Positions 42,810 to 52,302 of a stretch of 64,000 nt of DNA are shown one piece after another (position 1 is the first letter of the stretch; each line of letters starts with the position of its first letter). Origin of the DNA: Nordella sp. HKS 07. Lineage in GTDB: Bacteria; Pseudomonadota; Alphaproteobacteria; Rhizobiales; Aestuariivirgaceae. A program made the position numbers and the translations under genes. The notes beneath the pieces are model-generated. The model made no database searches. It was not told the origin of the DNA and was given only the letters and a program-made list of their open reading frames with translations. The stretch spans positions 2,746,001 to 2,810,000 of the forward strand of contig NZ_CP049258.1 in NCBI RefSeq assembly GCF_011046735.1, read 5' to 3'.

Positions 42810-43790
42810 ATGCCAAGGATGGCCCGCACTAGTTTTGGCACATTTTCGCTTTCGACCAATGGCGTGCCCGAGGCTGATCGCATCAGGGTCTTGCGTGAGG
42901 CGCTCGGGCACGTGATGCGGCTCGATGTCGAGGCGGTGCCGGGACATCCTTTCCATGCCGATCTGACACTGCGGATAGTGCCCGGCCTCGGCATCGTCTC
43001 AGGGCCGCATTCGCCCTTCCAGGCGGGAAGGTCGCGGGAACCGATTGCCGATGGCCATGACGATCTGGTTCTGCTCGTGCGAACCGGTGGTGGTGTCCTG
43101 TTGCGCCGCAATCGGGAGATCCCGGTTGCCGCCGGCGACAGCATCCTGCTGTCGAGTGCCGATGCCGGGACATTCCTGTTTTCGTCGGGGGCGGGAGTCC
43201 TGGCCCTTAATTTTCCGCGCGCCCCGCTGAAACCGCTGCTGGGCGATATCGATGCTTCCCATCGAAATCCAGTGCCGCGCAACGACGCTCTGCGGCTGCT
43301 CGAAGACTATCTGTCGGTGCTGGAGAACGATCAGCTTCTCGCCGACCCCGTTTTGGGTCGCGCCGTGGTGGCTCATGTCTATGATCTTATCGCTCTGGCG
43401 GTCGGGGCGAAACGCGACATTGCCGATCAAGCCGGCCAGCGCGGCCTGGCCGCGGCGCGTTTGTGTTCCATCAAGGCGGACATTGCCGATAGTCTTCATC
43501 GCGGCTGCGACATATCGGTTGGCAGGCTCGCGGCACGTCAGCGGGTCACGCCCCGCTACATCCAGATGCTGTTCGAGAGCGAGGGCACGACATTCACCCG
43601 GTTCGTGCTCGGCGAGCGGCTTGCCCGCGCCCATCGCCTGCTGACCAATCCCAATGTCCCGCACCGCGGCATCGCGGCGGCGGCATTCGATGCCGGCTTT
43701 GGAGACCTGTCTCATTTCGTCCGCAGTTTTCGCCGTGCCTATGGCGCCAGGCCGTCCGACGTGAGGCATCGGGCGGCCGGGGCGCGATGA
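42810..43790 (+). CDS. AraC-family transcriptional regulator
   Basis: A 326-residue regulator with an N-terminal AraC-binding-2-like domain (HDDLVLLVRTGGGVLLRRNR, VAAGDSILLSSADAGTFLFS) and a C-terminal double HTH (ISVGRLAARQRVTPRYIQML, then GIAAAAFDAGFGDLSHFVRS and FRRAYGARPSDVR). Probably cotranscribed with the DUF1330 gene. Ligand and targets unknown. Confidence 0.87.
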   Translation: MPRMARTSFGTFSLSTNGVPEADRIRVLREALGHVMRLDVEAVPGHPFHADLTLRIVPGLGIVSGPHSPFQAGRSREPIADGHDDLVLLVRTGGGVLLRRNREIPVAAGDSILLSSADAGTFLFSSGAGVLALNFPRAPLKPLLGDIDASHRNPVPRNDALRLLEDYLSVLENDQLLADPVLGRAVVAHVYDLIALAVGAKRDIADQAGQRGLAAARLCSIKADIADSLHRGCDISVGRLAARQRVTPRYIQMLFESEGTTFTRFVLGERLARAHRLLTNPNVPHRGIAAAAFDAGFGDLSHFVRSFRRAYGARPSDVRHRAAGAR

Positions 43791-43791
43791 G

Positions 43792-44265
43792 CTAAAGCTT
43801 CTTCTTCAATCCCGCGAAGCCGGCCTGATAGATGCCGGTGATGGTCTTCACGACGTCGGCTTCCGGGGCGCCCTTGGGATCGAAGCTCGACGACCATTCG
43901 ACGGTGCTGGTTCCACCCGCGCCCGACACCTTGATGGTGGCGATGTAGTTCTCGATCGGCAGCGGGCTCGAGCGGATGCGGTATGTGTAGGACATTCCGG
44001 CATCGTCCCAGCGCTCCAGCGACTCGACCAGCACGCCACCGTCGCCCGTGGTCAGGGTGCGGAACTTCTTGCCGTCCGTTTCGGTCATCTCACACTTCGC
44101 GACGATCGGAAGCCACGACCCGATGTCGCAGAATTCGCCGATCGCCGCCCAGACCTTGGCGGGCGCGGCCGTGATCTCGATCTTCTTCGACACCGAAGCC
44201 GCTTCCGCAACCTGTGGCGCGAGACATGTCGCGCTCATGGCGGCGACCAGTCCTATCAAACGCAT
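43792..44265 (-). CDS. Secreted SRPBCC-family (polyketide cyclase-like) protein
   Basis: A 157-residue protein. MRLIGLVAAMSATCLAPQVA plus EA is a signal peptide. The rest is a START/SRPBCC fold: VSKKIEITAAPAKVWAAIGE, FCDIGSWLPIVAKCEM, TYRIRSSPLPIENYIATIKV and a C-terminal helix. Such proteins bind hydrophobic ligands or act as cyclases; no catalytic residues can be assigned. Start at 44265 is favoured by GGAGACGG; a longer frame upstream is not protein-like. It is convergent with the AraC gene by one base. Confidence 0.75.
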   Translation of the reverse strand: MRLIGLVAAMSATCLAPQVAEAASVSKKIEITAAPAKVWAAIGEFCDIGSWLPIVAKCEMTETDGKKFRTLTTGDGGVLVESLERWDDAGMSYTYRIRSSPLPIENYIATIKVSGAGGTSTVEWSSSFDPKGAPEADVVKTITGIYQAGFAGLKKKL

Positions 44266-44500
44266 TTCCGTCTCCATCTTCTCAAGCGAGGCTTCGAGTT
44301 TTCGAATTCGCGGGCGATATCTATCGGACCCGGTGCTGGACGGCTTGGGCGCAAGCGAAGCGCGAGATGGCCGCAAACGAAGGTGGCGCATCGGTCGTAT
44401 TGGGGGCTTCGGATCTGGCGCCGGGCGTAAATTGTCTGGCTCAATGGAAATCGGTCGATTAATGTGCCGATAGGAAAAAGTAGCTTCAGGGAGACGGGCC

Positions 44501-45310
44501 ATGAACACGGCCAATGGCATCCCTTTTCTGGGATATGGCACTTACCCGCTGACCGGCGCGGAATGCCGCGACGGCGTCGCCATGGCGCTCGATCTCGGCA
44601 TTCGTCATATCGACACGGCCCAGCTCTATGACAATGAGAAGGATGTCGGTCAGGCGGTCGCCAGATCCGGCCTCAAACGCGACGAGATATTCCTGGTGAC
44701 GAAAGTCGCGCGCGACAATCTGGACCGCCGCCATTTCACGCATTCGGTCGAGGAGAGCCTTGACAAGCTGGGTGTCGAGCAGGTCGATCTCCTGCTCATC
44801 CACTGGCCGCCGGCGGAAGCCGATTTCGACCAGGCCATCGATGCGCTCTGCGCCGCCCAGGCCTCAGGGCTCGCGCGTCAGATCGGCGTCAGCAACTTCA
44901 CCATAGCACTCATGAAGCGGGCGGCGAAACGCGCCTCGCATAAGCTCGTCAACAACCAGGTCGAATTCCATCCCTTGCTCGACCAGTCGCAGGTGAAGGC
45001 CGAGGCGGAAAAGCTCGGCATGGTGCTGTCGGCCTATAGTCCCTTGGGCCGGGGCGCGGTGCTGAAGGATCCGGTGGTCCTCGAAGTGGCGACCCGCCTC
45101 AAGCGGCCGCCCTCGGAGATCGCCCTGCGCTGGATCATCCAGCAGGGCGTGGTGGCGGTGCCGATGACGACCAGGCGCGAGAATGCCAGGAGCAACATGC
45201 GGGTTCTCGATTTCGAACTGTCGCCCGCCGACATGGCGAGACTCTCGCAGGCGTCGCAACAGAATCGCCGCCTGGTCTCGCCCCTGGGTTGGGCGCCGAA
45301 GTGGGATTGA
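44501..45310 (+). CDS. Aldo/keto reductase
   Basis: A 269-residue NADPH-dependent reductase of the AKR superfamily. The catalytic tetrad is visible: Asp38 and Tyr43 (IDTAQLYDNE), Lys68 (LVTKVA) and His101 (LLLIHWP). The C-terminus has the cofactor segment AVPMTTRRENARSNM. It resembles bacterial 2,5-diketo-D-gluconate reductase-like enzymes; substrates are usually broad. GGGAGACGG precedes the ATG. Monocistronic. Confidence 0.88.
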   Translation: MNTANGIPFLGYGTYPLTGAECRDGVAMALDLGIRHIDTAQLYDNEKDVGQAVARSGLKRDEIFLVTKVARDNLDRRHFTHSVEESLDKLGVEQVDLLLIHWPPAEADFDQAIDALCAAQASGLARQIGVSNFTIALMKRAAKRASHKLVNNQVEFHPLLDQSQVKAEAEKLGMVLSAYSPLGRGAVLKDPVVLEVATRLKRPPSEIALRWIIQQGVVAVPMTTRRENARSNMRVLDFELSPADMARLSQASQQNRRLVSPLGWAPKWD

Positions 45311-45343
45311 GAGAAGTTATTCTGATTCCCAGGCCGTTGGCGG

Positions 45344-47050
45344 TCATTCGGGCAGCCCCGCTTTGCGATAGCCCTCGACAAACCGCTCGAGGGTCGAACC
45401 GTCGCGGAAGGGCTGGGTTTCAGCCCAGTATCGAATCGTGAAATGCGGATTGCTCATCATAAACAGTTCTGCCTCTTGGTGCGCCTCTTCGAGGCGCCCA
45501 AGTTGCGCTAGGCTAGCGGCGAGCATACGGCGGGAAGTCGTTCGATAGGTTTCGGGCCTGCGAAATGTCTGAACAGCGGTTTCGTAGTCACGAAGCGCAT
45601 ATTGGGCCTGCCCCAATAGCCAATAGTACCAACCAGGGGGATGCGGGTTGAGCCTGAGCCCCTTTTGAACATGCTCAATCGCGTCAGCCGGCCGACCGCT
45701 CCCAGTTAGCAGATCGGAGCGCATCGCCCACGCATCAGCGTTGTTCGAATCTATGGCGAAGGCGGCGTCAAACTCAGCGTCTGATTCTTCCCACTGGAGA
45801 TCATGCCCAAGAATGACAGCTAGCACCCAGCGGTTCCCAGCGTCGTTAGGATCGAGCGCTACCGCGCGCCGTGCTTCCTCGACGGCCTTTACCCGATTGG
45901 GGTCCATCGGTTCGTCCCAGAACTCCCAGCTCAACCACAAATTAAGCGCCAACCAACGATGGGCCTCAGCATACTCCGGATCGATCGCAATCGCGCGTTG
46001 CATAAGAAAGGTTGCTTCGCGGCATGCGAGCGCGGTCTGTATGCTCAAGCCGCGGGCGCGCACGCAAAGATCATAAGCCTGCATATTTGCAGGTCTGTTG
46101 CGGACAGGTTGTTCCTTCAACCGGCCGATCAGCGCTTGGATAATCTTAGAGGTGACCTCGTCCTGAACCGCAAAGACATCCTCGAGACTGCGATCAAAGC
46201 GCTCAGCCCACAAATGCCCGCCGCCAGTTGCATCGATAAGCTGAACATTAACGCGCACTCGTCCCGCTGATCGCCGCGCACTACCCTCCAGAAGATAGCG
46301 AACGCCCAATTCGCTTGCGATCCGGCGCACATCCACCGACCTACCCTTGTAGGCAAAGGTCGAATTTCGAGCGATGACGAACAGGTCATCATTCCGAGAA
46401 AGATCGGTAATCAAGTCCTCAGTCAACCCGTCTACGAAAGATTCATGCTCGGGGTCGGTGCTCATATTAATAAAGGGAAGAACGGCGATCGACGGTTTGC
46501 TAGGAAGTGCGAGCTTTGGTGCCTCGCTTCGATGGGTATCGGGCAGGATTCTGAACACCCGGATCGCACGCTGTATATTCTTGAGTTCCTTTTCGCCTAT
46601 ATCTTCGAACTGGAGCTCCAATCGGTTGCCGACCTGCTCACGGACAACTCCGGATACGGCTACGCAACCAGGCAACGCAATGCCCTCTAGCCTCGCTGCG
46701 ACATTCACCCCGTCTCCAAATATATCATCACCCTCGATTACCACGTCACCAAGGCTTATTCCGATACGAAGCAGAATCGCACGATCATCGGGCACATCGG
46801 CATTGCGCGTCTTGCCGCCCCGCTGGATTTCGACCGCGCATGCTACCGCATTCACCACGCTCGGAAACTCAGCAAGTACGCCGTCGCCGGTGGTCTTGAA
46901 GATGCGGCCGCGGTGCTCGGCTATCTTGGGGCCGACTAACTCGGCCCGCAGCGCCTTGACCGCGGCCAGCGTCCCAGCCTCATCCTCGCCCATGAGCCGG
47001 CTGTAGCCCACAACATCGGCGGCGAGGATGGCGGCTAACCGACGTTCCAA
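45344..47050 (-). CDS. Class III adenylate/guanylate cyclase with TPR domain (copy 1)
   Basis: A 568-residue protein. Residues ~1-170 form the cyclase domain: ERRLAAILAADVVGYSRLMG (first metal Asp), KTTGDGVLAEFPSV (second metal Asp) and FGDGVNVAARLEG (transition-state Asn/Arg). The middle (PSIAVLPFINMSTDPEHESF, LGVRYLLEGSARRSAGRVRV) resembles the FlgO/TolB-like sensing domain common in such rhizobial cyclases, and the C-terminus has TPR repeats (AVALDPNDAGNRWVLAVILG, HVQKGLRLNPHPPGW). I propose a TTG start at 47050 with GGGAGG seven bases upstream; a longer TTG start at 47161 lacks this. Confidence 0.8.
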   Translation of the reverse strand: MERRLAAILAADVVGYSRLMGEDEAGTLAAVKALRAELVGPKIAEHRGRIFKTTGDGVLAEFPSVVNAVACAVEIQRGGKTRNADVPDDRAILLRIGISLGDVVIEGDDIFGDGVNVAARLEGIALPGCVAVSGVVREQVGNRLELQFEDIGEKELKNIQRAIRVFRILPDTHRSEAPKLALPSKPSIAVLPFINMSTDPEHESFVDGLTEDLITDLSRNDDLFVIARNSTFAYKGRSVDVRRIASELGVRYLLEGSARRSAGRVRVNVQLIDATGGGHLWAERFDRSLEDVFAVQDEVTSKIIQALIGRLKEQPVRNRPANMQAYDLCVRARGLSIQTALACREATFLMQRAIAIDPEYAEAHRWLALNLWLSWEFWDEPMDPNRVKAVEEARRAVALDPNDAGNRWVLAVILGHDLQWEESDAEFDAAFAIDSNNADAWAMRSDLLTGSGRPADAIEHVQKGLRLNPHPPGWYYWLLGQAQYALRDYETAVQTFRRPETYRTTSRRMLAASLAQLGRLEEAHQEAELFMMSNPHFTIRYWAETQPFRDGSTLERFVEGYRKAGLPE

Positions 47051-47168
47051 GTCCGTGCCTCCCTCAGGCGGGCCGATCCGACCCAGCTGAATGCTACGCC
47101 AAAGAACAGACCGAACCAAGGGCAACTCCAAGGCAAGTCGTCGATCGGTAATTGATGGCAATATCCGA

Positions 47169-47250
47169 GTCGGGTCAGATTCGGCTGATCATGGTGATGG
47201 ACGGGCCGGTCTGCTATTCCATTAGGTGGCTGGGACGTCGCCTTGGGATC
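47169..47250. repeat. Degenerate copy of the ~100-bp cyclase-associated repeat
   Basis: GGGTCAGATTCGG at its left and GGTGGCTGGGACGTCGCCTT at its right match the ends of the better-preserved copies at 48604, 50584 and 52159, but the middle has diverged. It lies upstream of cyclase copy 1. The rest of the 47051-47429 gap shows no gene; it includes the transposon's left flank. Confidence 0.45.
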
Positions 47251-47429
47251 ATTCGCTACCGGGTCAAGCCAGCGGCAAGTTCGGCCCATGTCAGTTGTGC
47301 CCTGACAGCAACTAAATTCTACAGCACAGTAAAGTGACACCACGGACCACTTCCGGAAGTGCGGCTGTCCATGGACCTGTATTCCCCTAGGGATAAAATT
47401 GGTCATCTTCCATCCGAAAGGATCGTGTC

Positions 47430-48530
47430 ATGAAGCTGCACGCCAATGCTCAAACTTGCCCTCACTGCCGCTGTCTTATCGTTTCCAGGGTCTTGGATGG
47501 TCAGAAGACCACATCGGTGGCGCGGGATTTCCGAGTTAGCACCAAGACTGTCCTCAAGTGGATCGCGCGGTTTTGTGTCGAGGGTCCAGGTGGCCTTGAC
47601 GATCGAAGTTCTCGGCCGCATCGGATCGCGCGCCGCAATTTGCAACCCGGCAAGCCTCTGAACGATGCTGTTTTCGCGCTGCTGCACACGCCACCTCGTG
47701 ATAGCGGCTTCAACCGGACGACTTGGCGACTAGCCGATCTCCACTCTGCTCTGAAGGCGCAGGGAGTGATAACAACGTCGAACAATCTCAGCGCGGTGAT
47801 TAAAAAGGCGGGATATCAGTGGAAGAAGGCACGCATCACGTTGACCAGCTCTGATCCTCTCTATCGCGAGAAGGTGGACGCAATAAAGAAGGTGCTTTCA
47901 GAACTAAAGAACGACGAGGCGTTCTTCTCGATCGACGAATTCGGGCCTTTTGCCGTAAAGATGCGCGGTGGCAAAGCGCTTCAGCCGCGCGGCAAGGTAC
48001 GTCATCTACCCCAATGGCAAAAGTCAAAGGGCTCAATCACTGTGACGGCTGCGCTAGAACTGTCGCATAATCAAGTCATCCATTTCTATTCTGGTCGAAA
48101 GAACAGCACGGAGACGTGCAAACTGATTGACCTGTTGAGGCGTCAGTACAAAGGCTATCGTCGCATTTACCTTTCGTGGGATGCCGCGCCCTGGCACTCG
48201 TCTGAGCACCTCCTGGAGCACGTCGAATTCCTAAACGGTTGGGCAGCGCATGACGGGGCACCCCTCATCGAGATATTGCCATTACCGGCCCAGGCGCAAT
48301 TTCTTAACGTGATTGAGTCAGTATTCAGTGGAATGGCTCGAGCAGTCATCCACAATAGCGACTATGCCACTGTGGGCGACGCCCAGGCCGCGATCACTCG
48401 CTACCTGGAAGACCGAAACCGTTCATTCGCCATTACACCTCGACGCGCCGGACGTTCGATTTGGAAACAGGAGCGAGTGCCCGCCGCATTCGCGGTTACG
48501 AACAACTGCAAGGATGTCCGATATCGCTAG
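47430..48530 (+). CDS. IS630-family transposase
   Basis: A 366-residue transposase. The N-terminal HTH reads VARDFRVSTKTVLKWIARFC; the DDE catalytic residues appear in FFSIDEFGPF, RIYLSWDAAPWHSS and AQFLNVIESVF. Length and order fit IS630/Tc1-mariner enzymes. The N-terminus has an extra CPHC pair (QTCPHCRC). The frame is intact. I could not confidently find terminal inverted repeats or the TA duplication, so the element limits are unknown. Confidence 0.85.
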   Translation: MKLHANAQTCPHCRCLIVSRVLDGQKTTSVARDFRVSTKTVLKWIARFCVEGPGGLDDRSSRPHRIARRNLQPGKPLNDAVFALLHTPPRDSGFNRTTWRLADLHSALKAQGVITTSNNLSAVIKKAGYQWKKARITLTSSDPLYREKVDAIKKVLSELKNDEAFFSIDEFGPFAVKMRGGKALQPRGKVRHLPQWQKSKGSITVTAALELSHNQVIHFYSGRKNSTETCKLIDLLRRQYKGYRRIYLSWDAAPWHSSEHLLEHVEFLNGWAAHDGAPLIEILPLPAQAQFLNVIESVFSGMARAVIHNSDYATVGDAQAAITRYLEDRNRSFAITPRRAGRSIWKQERVPAAFAVTNNCKDVRYR

Positions 48531-48603
48531 AAGGCAAGATGGGTATTAACGGAGCTGACCAGTAAGGTTGAGGTCAATTGACCCGAGCAGCCCGACGACC
48601 GCT

Positions 48604-48700
48604 TTGGGTCAGATTCGGGCTTATGGCCATATCCGCCATACGGCAACTTTCCCCTCAAGACCGGGCACCGAAACTGATAGCCGGGAGGTCGCGTAGGGCC
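48604..48700. repeat. Copy of the ~100-bp cyclase-associated repeat
   Basis: TTGGGTCAGATTCGGGCTTA starts the copy and GAGGTCGCGTAGGGCC ends it, with CTTTCCCCTCAAGACCGGGC in the middle. It aligns along its whole length with the copies at 50584-50682 and 52159-52258, all in the same orientation. It sits just beyond the 3' end of cyclase copy 2, next to the IS630 gene. Confidence 0.6.
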
Positions 48701-48740
48701 ATAAGCTGACTCGGTGGCAGCGTCGTAGCTTCGTGGAAGT

Positions 48741-50501
48741 TTACTCTGGCAGCCCCGCCTTGCGAAGCAGCGCCAGCAGCCGTTGGTGGTCCTCCTCGCG
48801 TGTGAAGCGCAACATGCCCGGCACTACGCTGTCGGTCCTTAGGTTGGGTCGTTGAGCAAGGCAGTCAGCCACGGCTGTTTGTACTTCTTGGGTTTCGCTC
48901 AAAGCCGCAGCCGATGCTGCCCAAATAATGGCGCTCGGCAAGTGCAGTCGCGACCGAGCAATCCTCTTGCTCTCCTTTAGGGACGCCTCATAGTCCCCCG
49001 CCACGAAATGCGCAGTCGCGATGGCATAATGGCGCCAGAAATTCGATGGGTCGCGGGGATTTAACTTCAGAGACAACTGGCACGCCTCGATGGCCTCTTG
49101 CGGGCGCCCCAGGGCTGCAAGGTAGGCCCCTATATTTCCATAGAGAATGGAACAGCTAGGATTGATCTCCAGCCCCCGCTCGCATTCTGCAATGGCCTCT
49201 TCCATGCGACCCTCGCAATAGGCCCATGCCCACGCCATAACCAAATGGGCGTACTCGTCACCGGGGCCTAGGCGCAGGGCGGTTCTCGCCAGCGCCGCAG
49301 CCCGAGCCATGTTCGTAGCGTCGGGGGAAATATCTTCCGACCATATGCGGTCGAAGAATATTGCCGCTCGCACTCGGTGGGCTACCGGATTCGACGGATC
49401 GATGCCAATAGCCTCCTCGACGAGGCTCGATGCTTCTGCGGCTGCTTCGGCAGTCTGGCCGTAACACCGAGCCCAGGCCCGTGCTATAAGATCAATTGCC
49501 TTGTGGTTGGTCGAGGCCCTCGACCCGGCTGCCACGCCCTCCGCCAAAGTGACCTGCGTTTGGGTCGAAGCGGCGATGCTACGAGTAATATCGTCCTGGA
49601 TGTCGAAGAGATCTGCCAACGCGCGATCGTAGCGCTCGGCCCAGACATGCCGTCCGCTCGTGGCATCGACGAGTTGCGCCGTCACCCGCAAGCGACCGCC
49701 CGCCCGGCGCACGCTGCCCTCCATCACATAGCTCACGCTGAGTTCACGCGCGACCCGCTCCACATCCACAGGCTTACCTTTGTAGGTGAAAGTGGAGGTG
49801 CGCGCGATCACCCACAGGCCGCTTATGCGCGATAGCGCCGTGATGATGTCCTCGGTGAGGCCATCGGCGAAGAACTCCTGTTCAGCGTCGCCGCTCATGT
49901 TTGTGAACGGCAGCACGGCGATTGACGGTTTGTCGGAGAGCGATCGAGTATGCCGTACCGCTGCTTCTTCCACGCCGAGTTGCACACGATAGACCCGCAC
50001 GGGCCAGGCGATGTTCTTGAGCCGCTGCTCGCCGATATCATCGAAGGCGAGATCAACCTTGCCGCGCGCATCCTCCTGGACACGGCCAGATACGCATATC
50101 CCACCGGGCTCGGCAAGCCCCTCTAGCCGCGCCGCTACATTGACCCCGTCGCCATAGATGTCGTCGGCCTCGGCGATGATGTCGCCGACATTGAGGCCGA
50201 TGCGGAACTCGATCCGCTGTTCCGGCGGCACGTCACCATTGCGCTGAGCCATGCTGCGCTGGACCTCGACCGCACATCGGAGTGCGTCGATAACGCTCGC
50301 GAACTCTACCAGCAGACCGTCGCCCGTAGTCTTCACGATTCGTCCCCGATGCTCGCTTATCTTCGGGTCGATGAGGTCGCGCCGGTATGCCTTCAGCCCA
50401 GCCAGCGTCCTGTCCTCATTGGCACCCATCAAGCGGCTATAGCCGGCCACATCGGCCGCAAGAATAGCGGCAAGGCGGCGTTGAGCGGGTTCTTCGGCCA
50501 T
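48741..50501 (-). CDS. Class III adenylate/guanylate cyclase with TPR domain (copy 2)
   Basis: A 586-residue paralogue of the gene at 45344-47050. Cyclase domain: QRRLAAILAADVAGYSRLMG, KTTGDGLLVEFASV and YGDGVNVAARLEG, so metal and Asn/Arg residues are intact. Then PSIAVLPFTNMSGDAEQEFF and LSVSYVMEGSVRRAGGRLRV, a TolB/FlgO-like segment, and C-terminal TPRs (ALRLGPGDEYAHLVMAWAWA, CERGLEINPSCSILYGNIGA). Both copies end in LRKAGLPE or YRKAGLPE. Probably makes cAMP in response to an unknown signal. No signal peptide or membrane segment is evident. Confidence 0.87.
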   Translation of the reverse strand: MAEEPAQRRLAAILAADVAGYSRLMGANEDRTLAGLKAYRRDLIDPKISEHRGRIVKTTGDGLLVEFASVIDALRCAVEVQRSMAQRNGDVPPEQRIEFRIGLNVGDIIAEADDIYGDGVNVAARLEGLAEPGGICVSGRVQEDARGKVDLAFDDIGEQRLKNIAWPVRVYRVQLGVEEAAVRHTRSLSDKPSIAVLPFTNMSGDAEQEFFADGLTEDIITALSRISGLWVIARTSTFTYKGKPVDVERVARELSVSYVMEGSVRRAGGRLRVTAQLVDATSGRHVWAERYDRALADLFDIQDDITRSIAASTQTQVTLAEGVAAGSRASTNHKAIDLIARAWARCYGQTAEAAAEASSLVEEAIGIDPSNPVAHRVRAAIFFDRIWSEDISPDATNMARAAALARTALRLGPGDEYAHLVMAWAWAYCEGRMEEAIAECERGLEINPSCSILYGNIGAYLAALGRPQEAIEACQLSLKLNPRDPSNFWRHYAIATAHFVAGDYEASLKESKRIARSRLHLPSAIIWAASAAALSETQEVQTAVADCLAQRPNLRTDSVVPGMLRFTREEDHQRLLALLRKAGLPE

Positions 50502-50583
50502 TTGGCGCTCTTTCCAAGCATGCCGTTGGCGGGAGATTTTATGCCCAGGCTGCTGGAGAGTCTATCAACCTGGACTTCTGGAA

Positions 50584-50682
50584 TGGGTCAGATTTGGACT
50601 TCATGACCATGTTTGCTGCAGGGAAGCTTTCCCCCCAAAACCGGGCATCGCATTTGGTAGCTGGGATGTCGCCTTAGGGCCA
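50584..50682. repeat. Copy of the ~100-bp cyclase-associated repeat
   Basis: TGGGTCAGATTTGGACTTCA to GATGTCGCCTTAGGGCCA, with CCGGGCATCGCATTTGGTAG inside. It lies ~85 bp upstream of the cyclase copy 2 start, in the same orientation as the others. The remaining intergenic sequence to 50785 holds no gene that I can support. Confidence 0.6.
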
Positions 50683-50785
50683 GGAGCGGCCGCTCTATCC
50701 CCTGTCTCTCTTGGCGAGTGATCTGCGTCGGTTGTGCGTCTTTTTGAGTCAATACTGGAAGTGAGGTTGCTTGGCCGTGCCGGCA

Positions 50786-52056
50786 TCATTGAGACATGGT
50801 CCCGTGCAGGCCTCTCGCCGACGGGGTCGTTGCGACGGTACGGCGTAAGTACATCCACTGTGCCATGCCAACGAGAAATAGGCCGATGCCAAGTACGCAT
50901 TTCACTGCAAGAACACCCCACACAAAAAACCAGCTCTCGATCCGAGCGTCAGAGGGATCAGCGGGGTTGAACAGCACCGGGATCGGTGAACCAAGTGGCT
51001 TGTCGGTCACGCCCTCCTGGGAGAACATCGTATGCAGTTGGTGCTTGATTCCGTCGGGTGTGCTGAACTCTGCCGTAACGCACTTTGCAAAGTTATGGCA
51101 CCACCCCAATAACTGGTGGCCGTCGGGGCTATCAGAGTACCCGTGGCTGGAACCGCCCGTTCCACGAATGTTTTCGTCTCGACAAAACGTAGCAACGACA
51201 AAAATGAAAGCGCAACGCCGATCGCAATGAAAACAGCTGCGGGCCAGAGCGGTATAGACGTGATACCCTCGCCACGCTCAGCCCGCAAGCTCTTGAAGAC
51301 TAGAACCATGAACACGCTGAAAAGTAGAGTCCAAATCGCCTCCCCTGGAACCATCACATAGGGAAACCAATCTGGATCAAGCGAGTCGCTGCCTGGTCCC
51401 CAAATGACGTTAACGGGCGGCAACTCAATCCACCGCCAGTCCGGATACCCCACGACGACGATCAATGGAATCCAGAGCAGTGCCAAACAGAAAATCCAGA
51501 AGAGAACGACACTACCTAGAATCGATCCTTTCTGTCCGTTCGTCAGAAAATGACTTCGGGCAAGCGCTTCGCGAGGCCTCAGTCCCTCGATGATGGTCGC
51601 ATAGATTGCTGGATAAAGTGCAAGGGCGAGGAGTAAGCCGGGAACTACGAGCAAGACGCTTCCTTCCAGCGCGATCAAGTTTACGAGGACCAGTGTTACA
51701 ATGTAGGGCCAGAACCGACGCGCGGCGGTAGAATAGGCTTTCCATAGAGACACGCTGCGACGCTCCGACGTAGCGTCTGTAGCAACTACTACTGCGACTG
51801 CAGTGAGCCAACTGCAGAATGTGCGGAGGAAGTCGAAGAAGACTGTGATCCACGACCCAATCTCGCCGTAACCTTGGCTAAGATCGAACTCGATCGAAAA
51901 TTGAATGACCGGGATGAACGTTAGGATCAGCAACAGTGGCACGAGAACCCGCCAACCGAGCAAGACTGCACGCCACGTATCGCGAAAAAGCACCACAGCG
52001 CCAGACTTGCTGAACGGCTGGAACAATGGCAGCTGGCTTGACTGATCAGCAATCAT
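50786..52056 (-). pseudogene. Membrane protein with C-terminal DUF3592 domain, split by a frameshift
   Basis: The upstream frame (52056 to about 51130) encodes a ~310-residue polytopic membrane protein: an N-terminal region with several hydrophobic helices (VLVPLLLILTFIPVIQF, GSVLLVVPGLLLALALYPAI) and a final helix leading to AVPATGTLI, the start of a DUF3592 domain. In this frame the sequence then turns non-homologous. The rest of DUF3592 continues in another frame from about 51127 (SPDGHQLLGWCHNFAKC, PIPVLFNPADPSDARIESWF, then a last helix) to 50786. The second part has no credible start of its own. One insertion or deletion between 51127 and 51150 explains this. Function unknown. Confidence 0.7.
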
Positions 52057-52158
52057 TTAGCCCCCAACGAGTCGTCCCTAATCAATGATCCTCCGAACTC
52101 AGGAGTATTACCAGATTATCACGGTGGAAGCAGCATTCAACCAATCTGCATATCCGCT

Positions 52159-52258
52159 TGGGGTCAGACTCGGACTTCATGACCATTTCCGCTGCACGGC
52201 AGCTTTCCCCTCAAAACCGGGCATCGCATTTGATAGCTGGGATGTCGCCTTGGTGCCA
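52159..52258. repeat. Copy of the ~100-bp cyclase-associated repeat
   Basis: TGGGGTCAGACTCGGACTTC to GATGTCGCCTTGGTGCC. It is very similar to the copy at 50584-50682, with only scattered substitutions, and has the same orientation. It lies in the gap between the frameshifted membrane gene and the NmrA-type gene and contains no gene. Confidence 0.6.
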
Positions 52259-52302
52259 GGAATTGACCCCCGGATTGCTAATCCTTGGGGCAGTGGGCCG
52301 GA

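Noticed and set aside
47340-48570. Terminal inverted repeats of the IS630 element
   Set aside because: I compared both flanks of the transposase gene by eye and found no convincing matching ends or TA duplication, so no element boundary is given.
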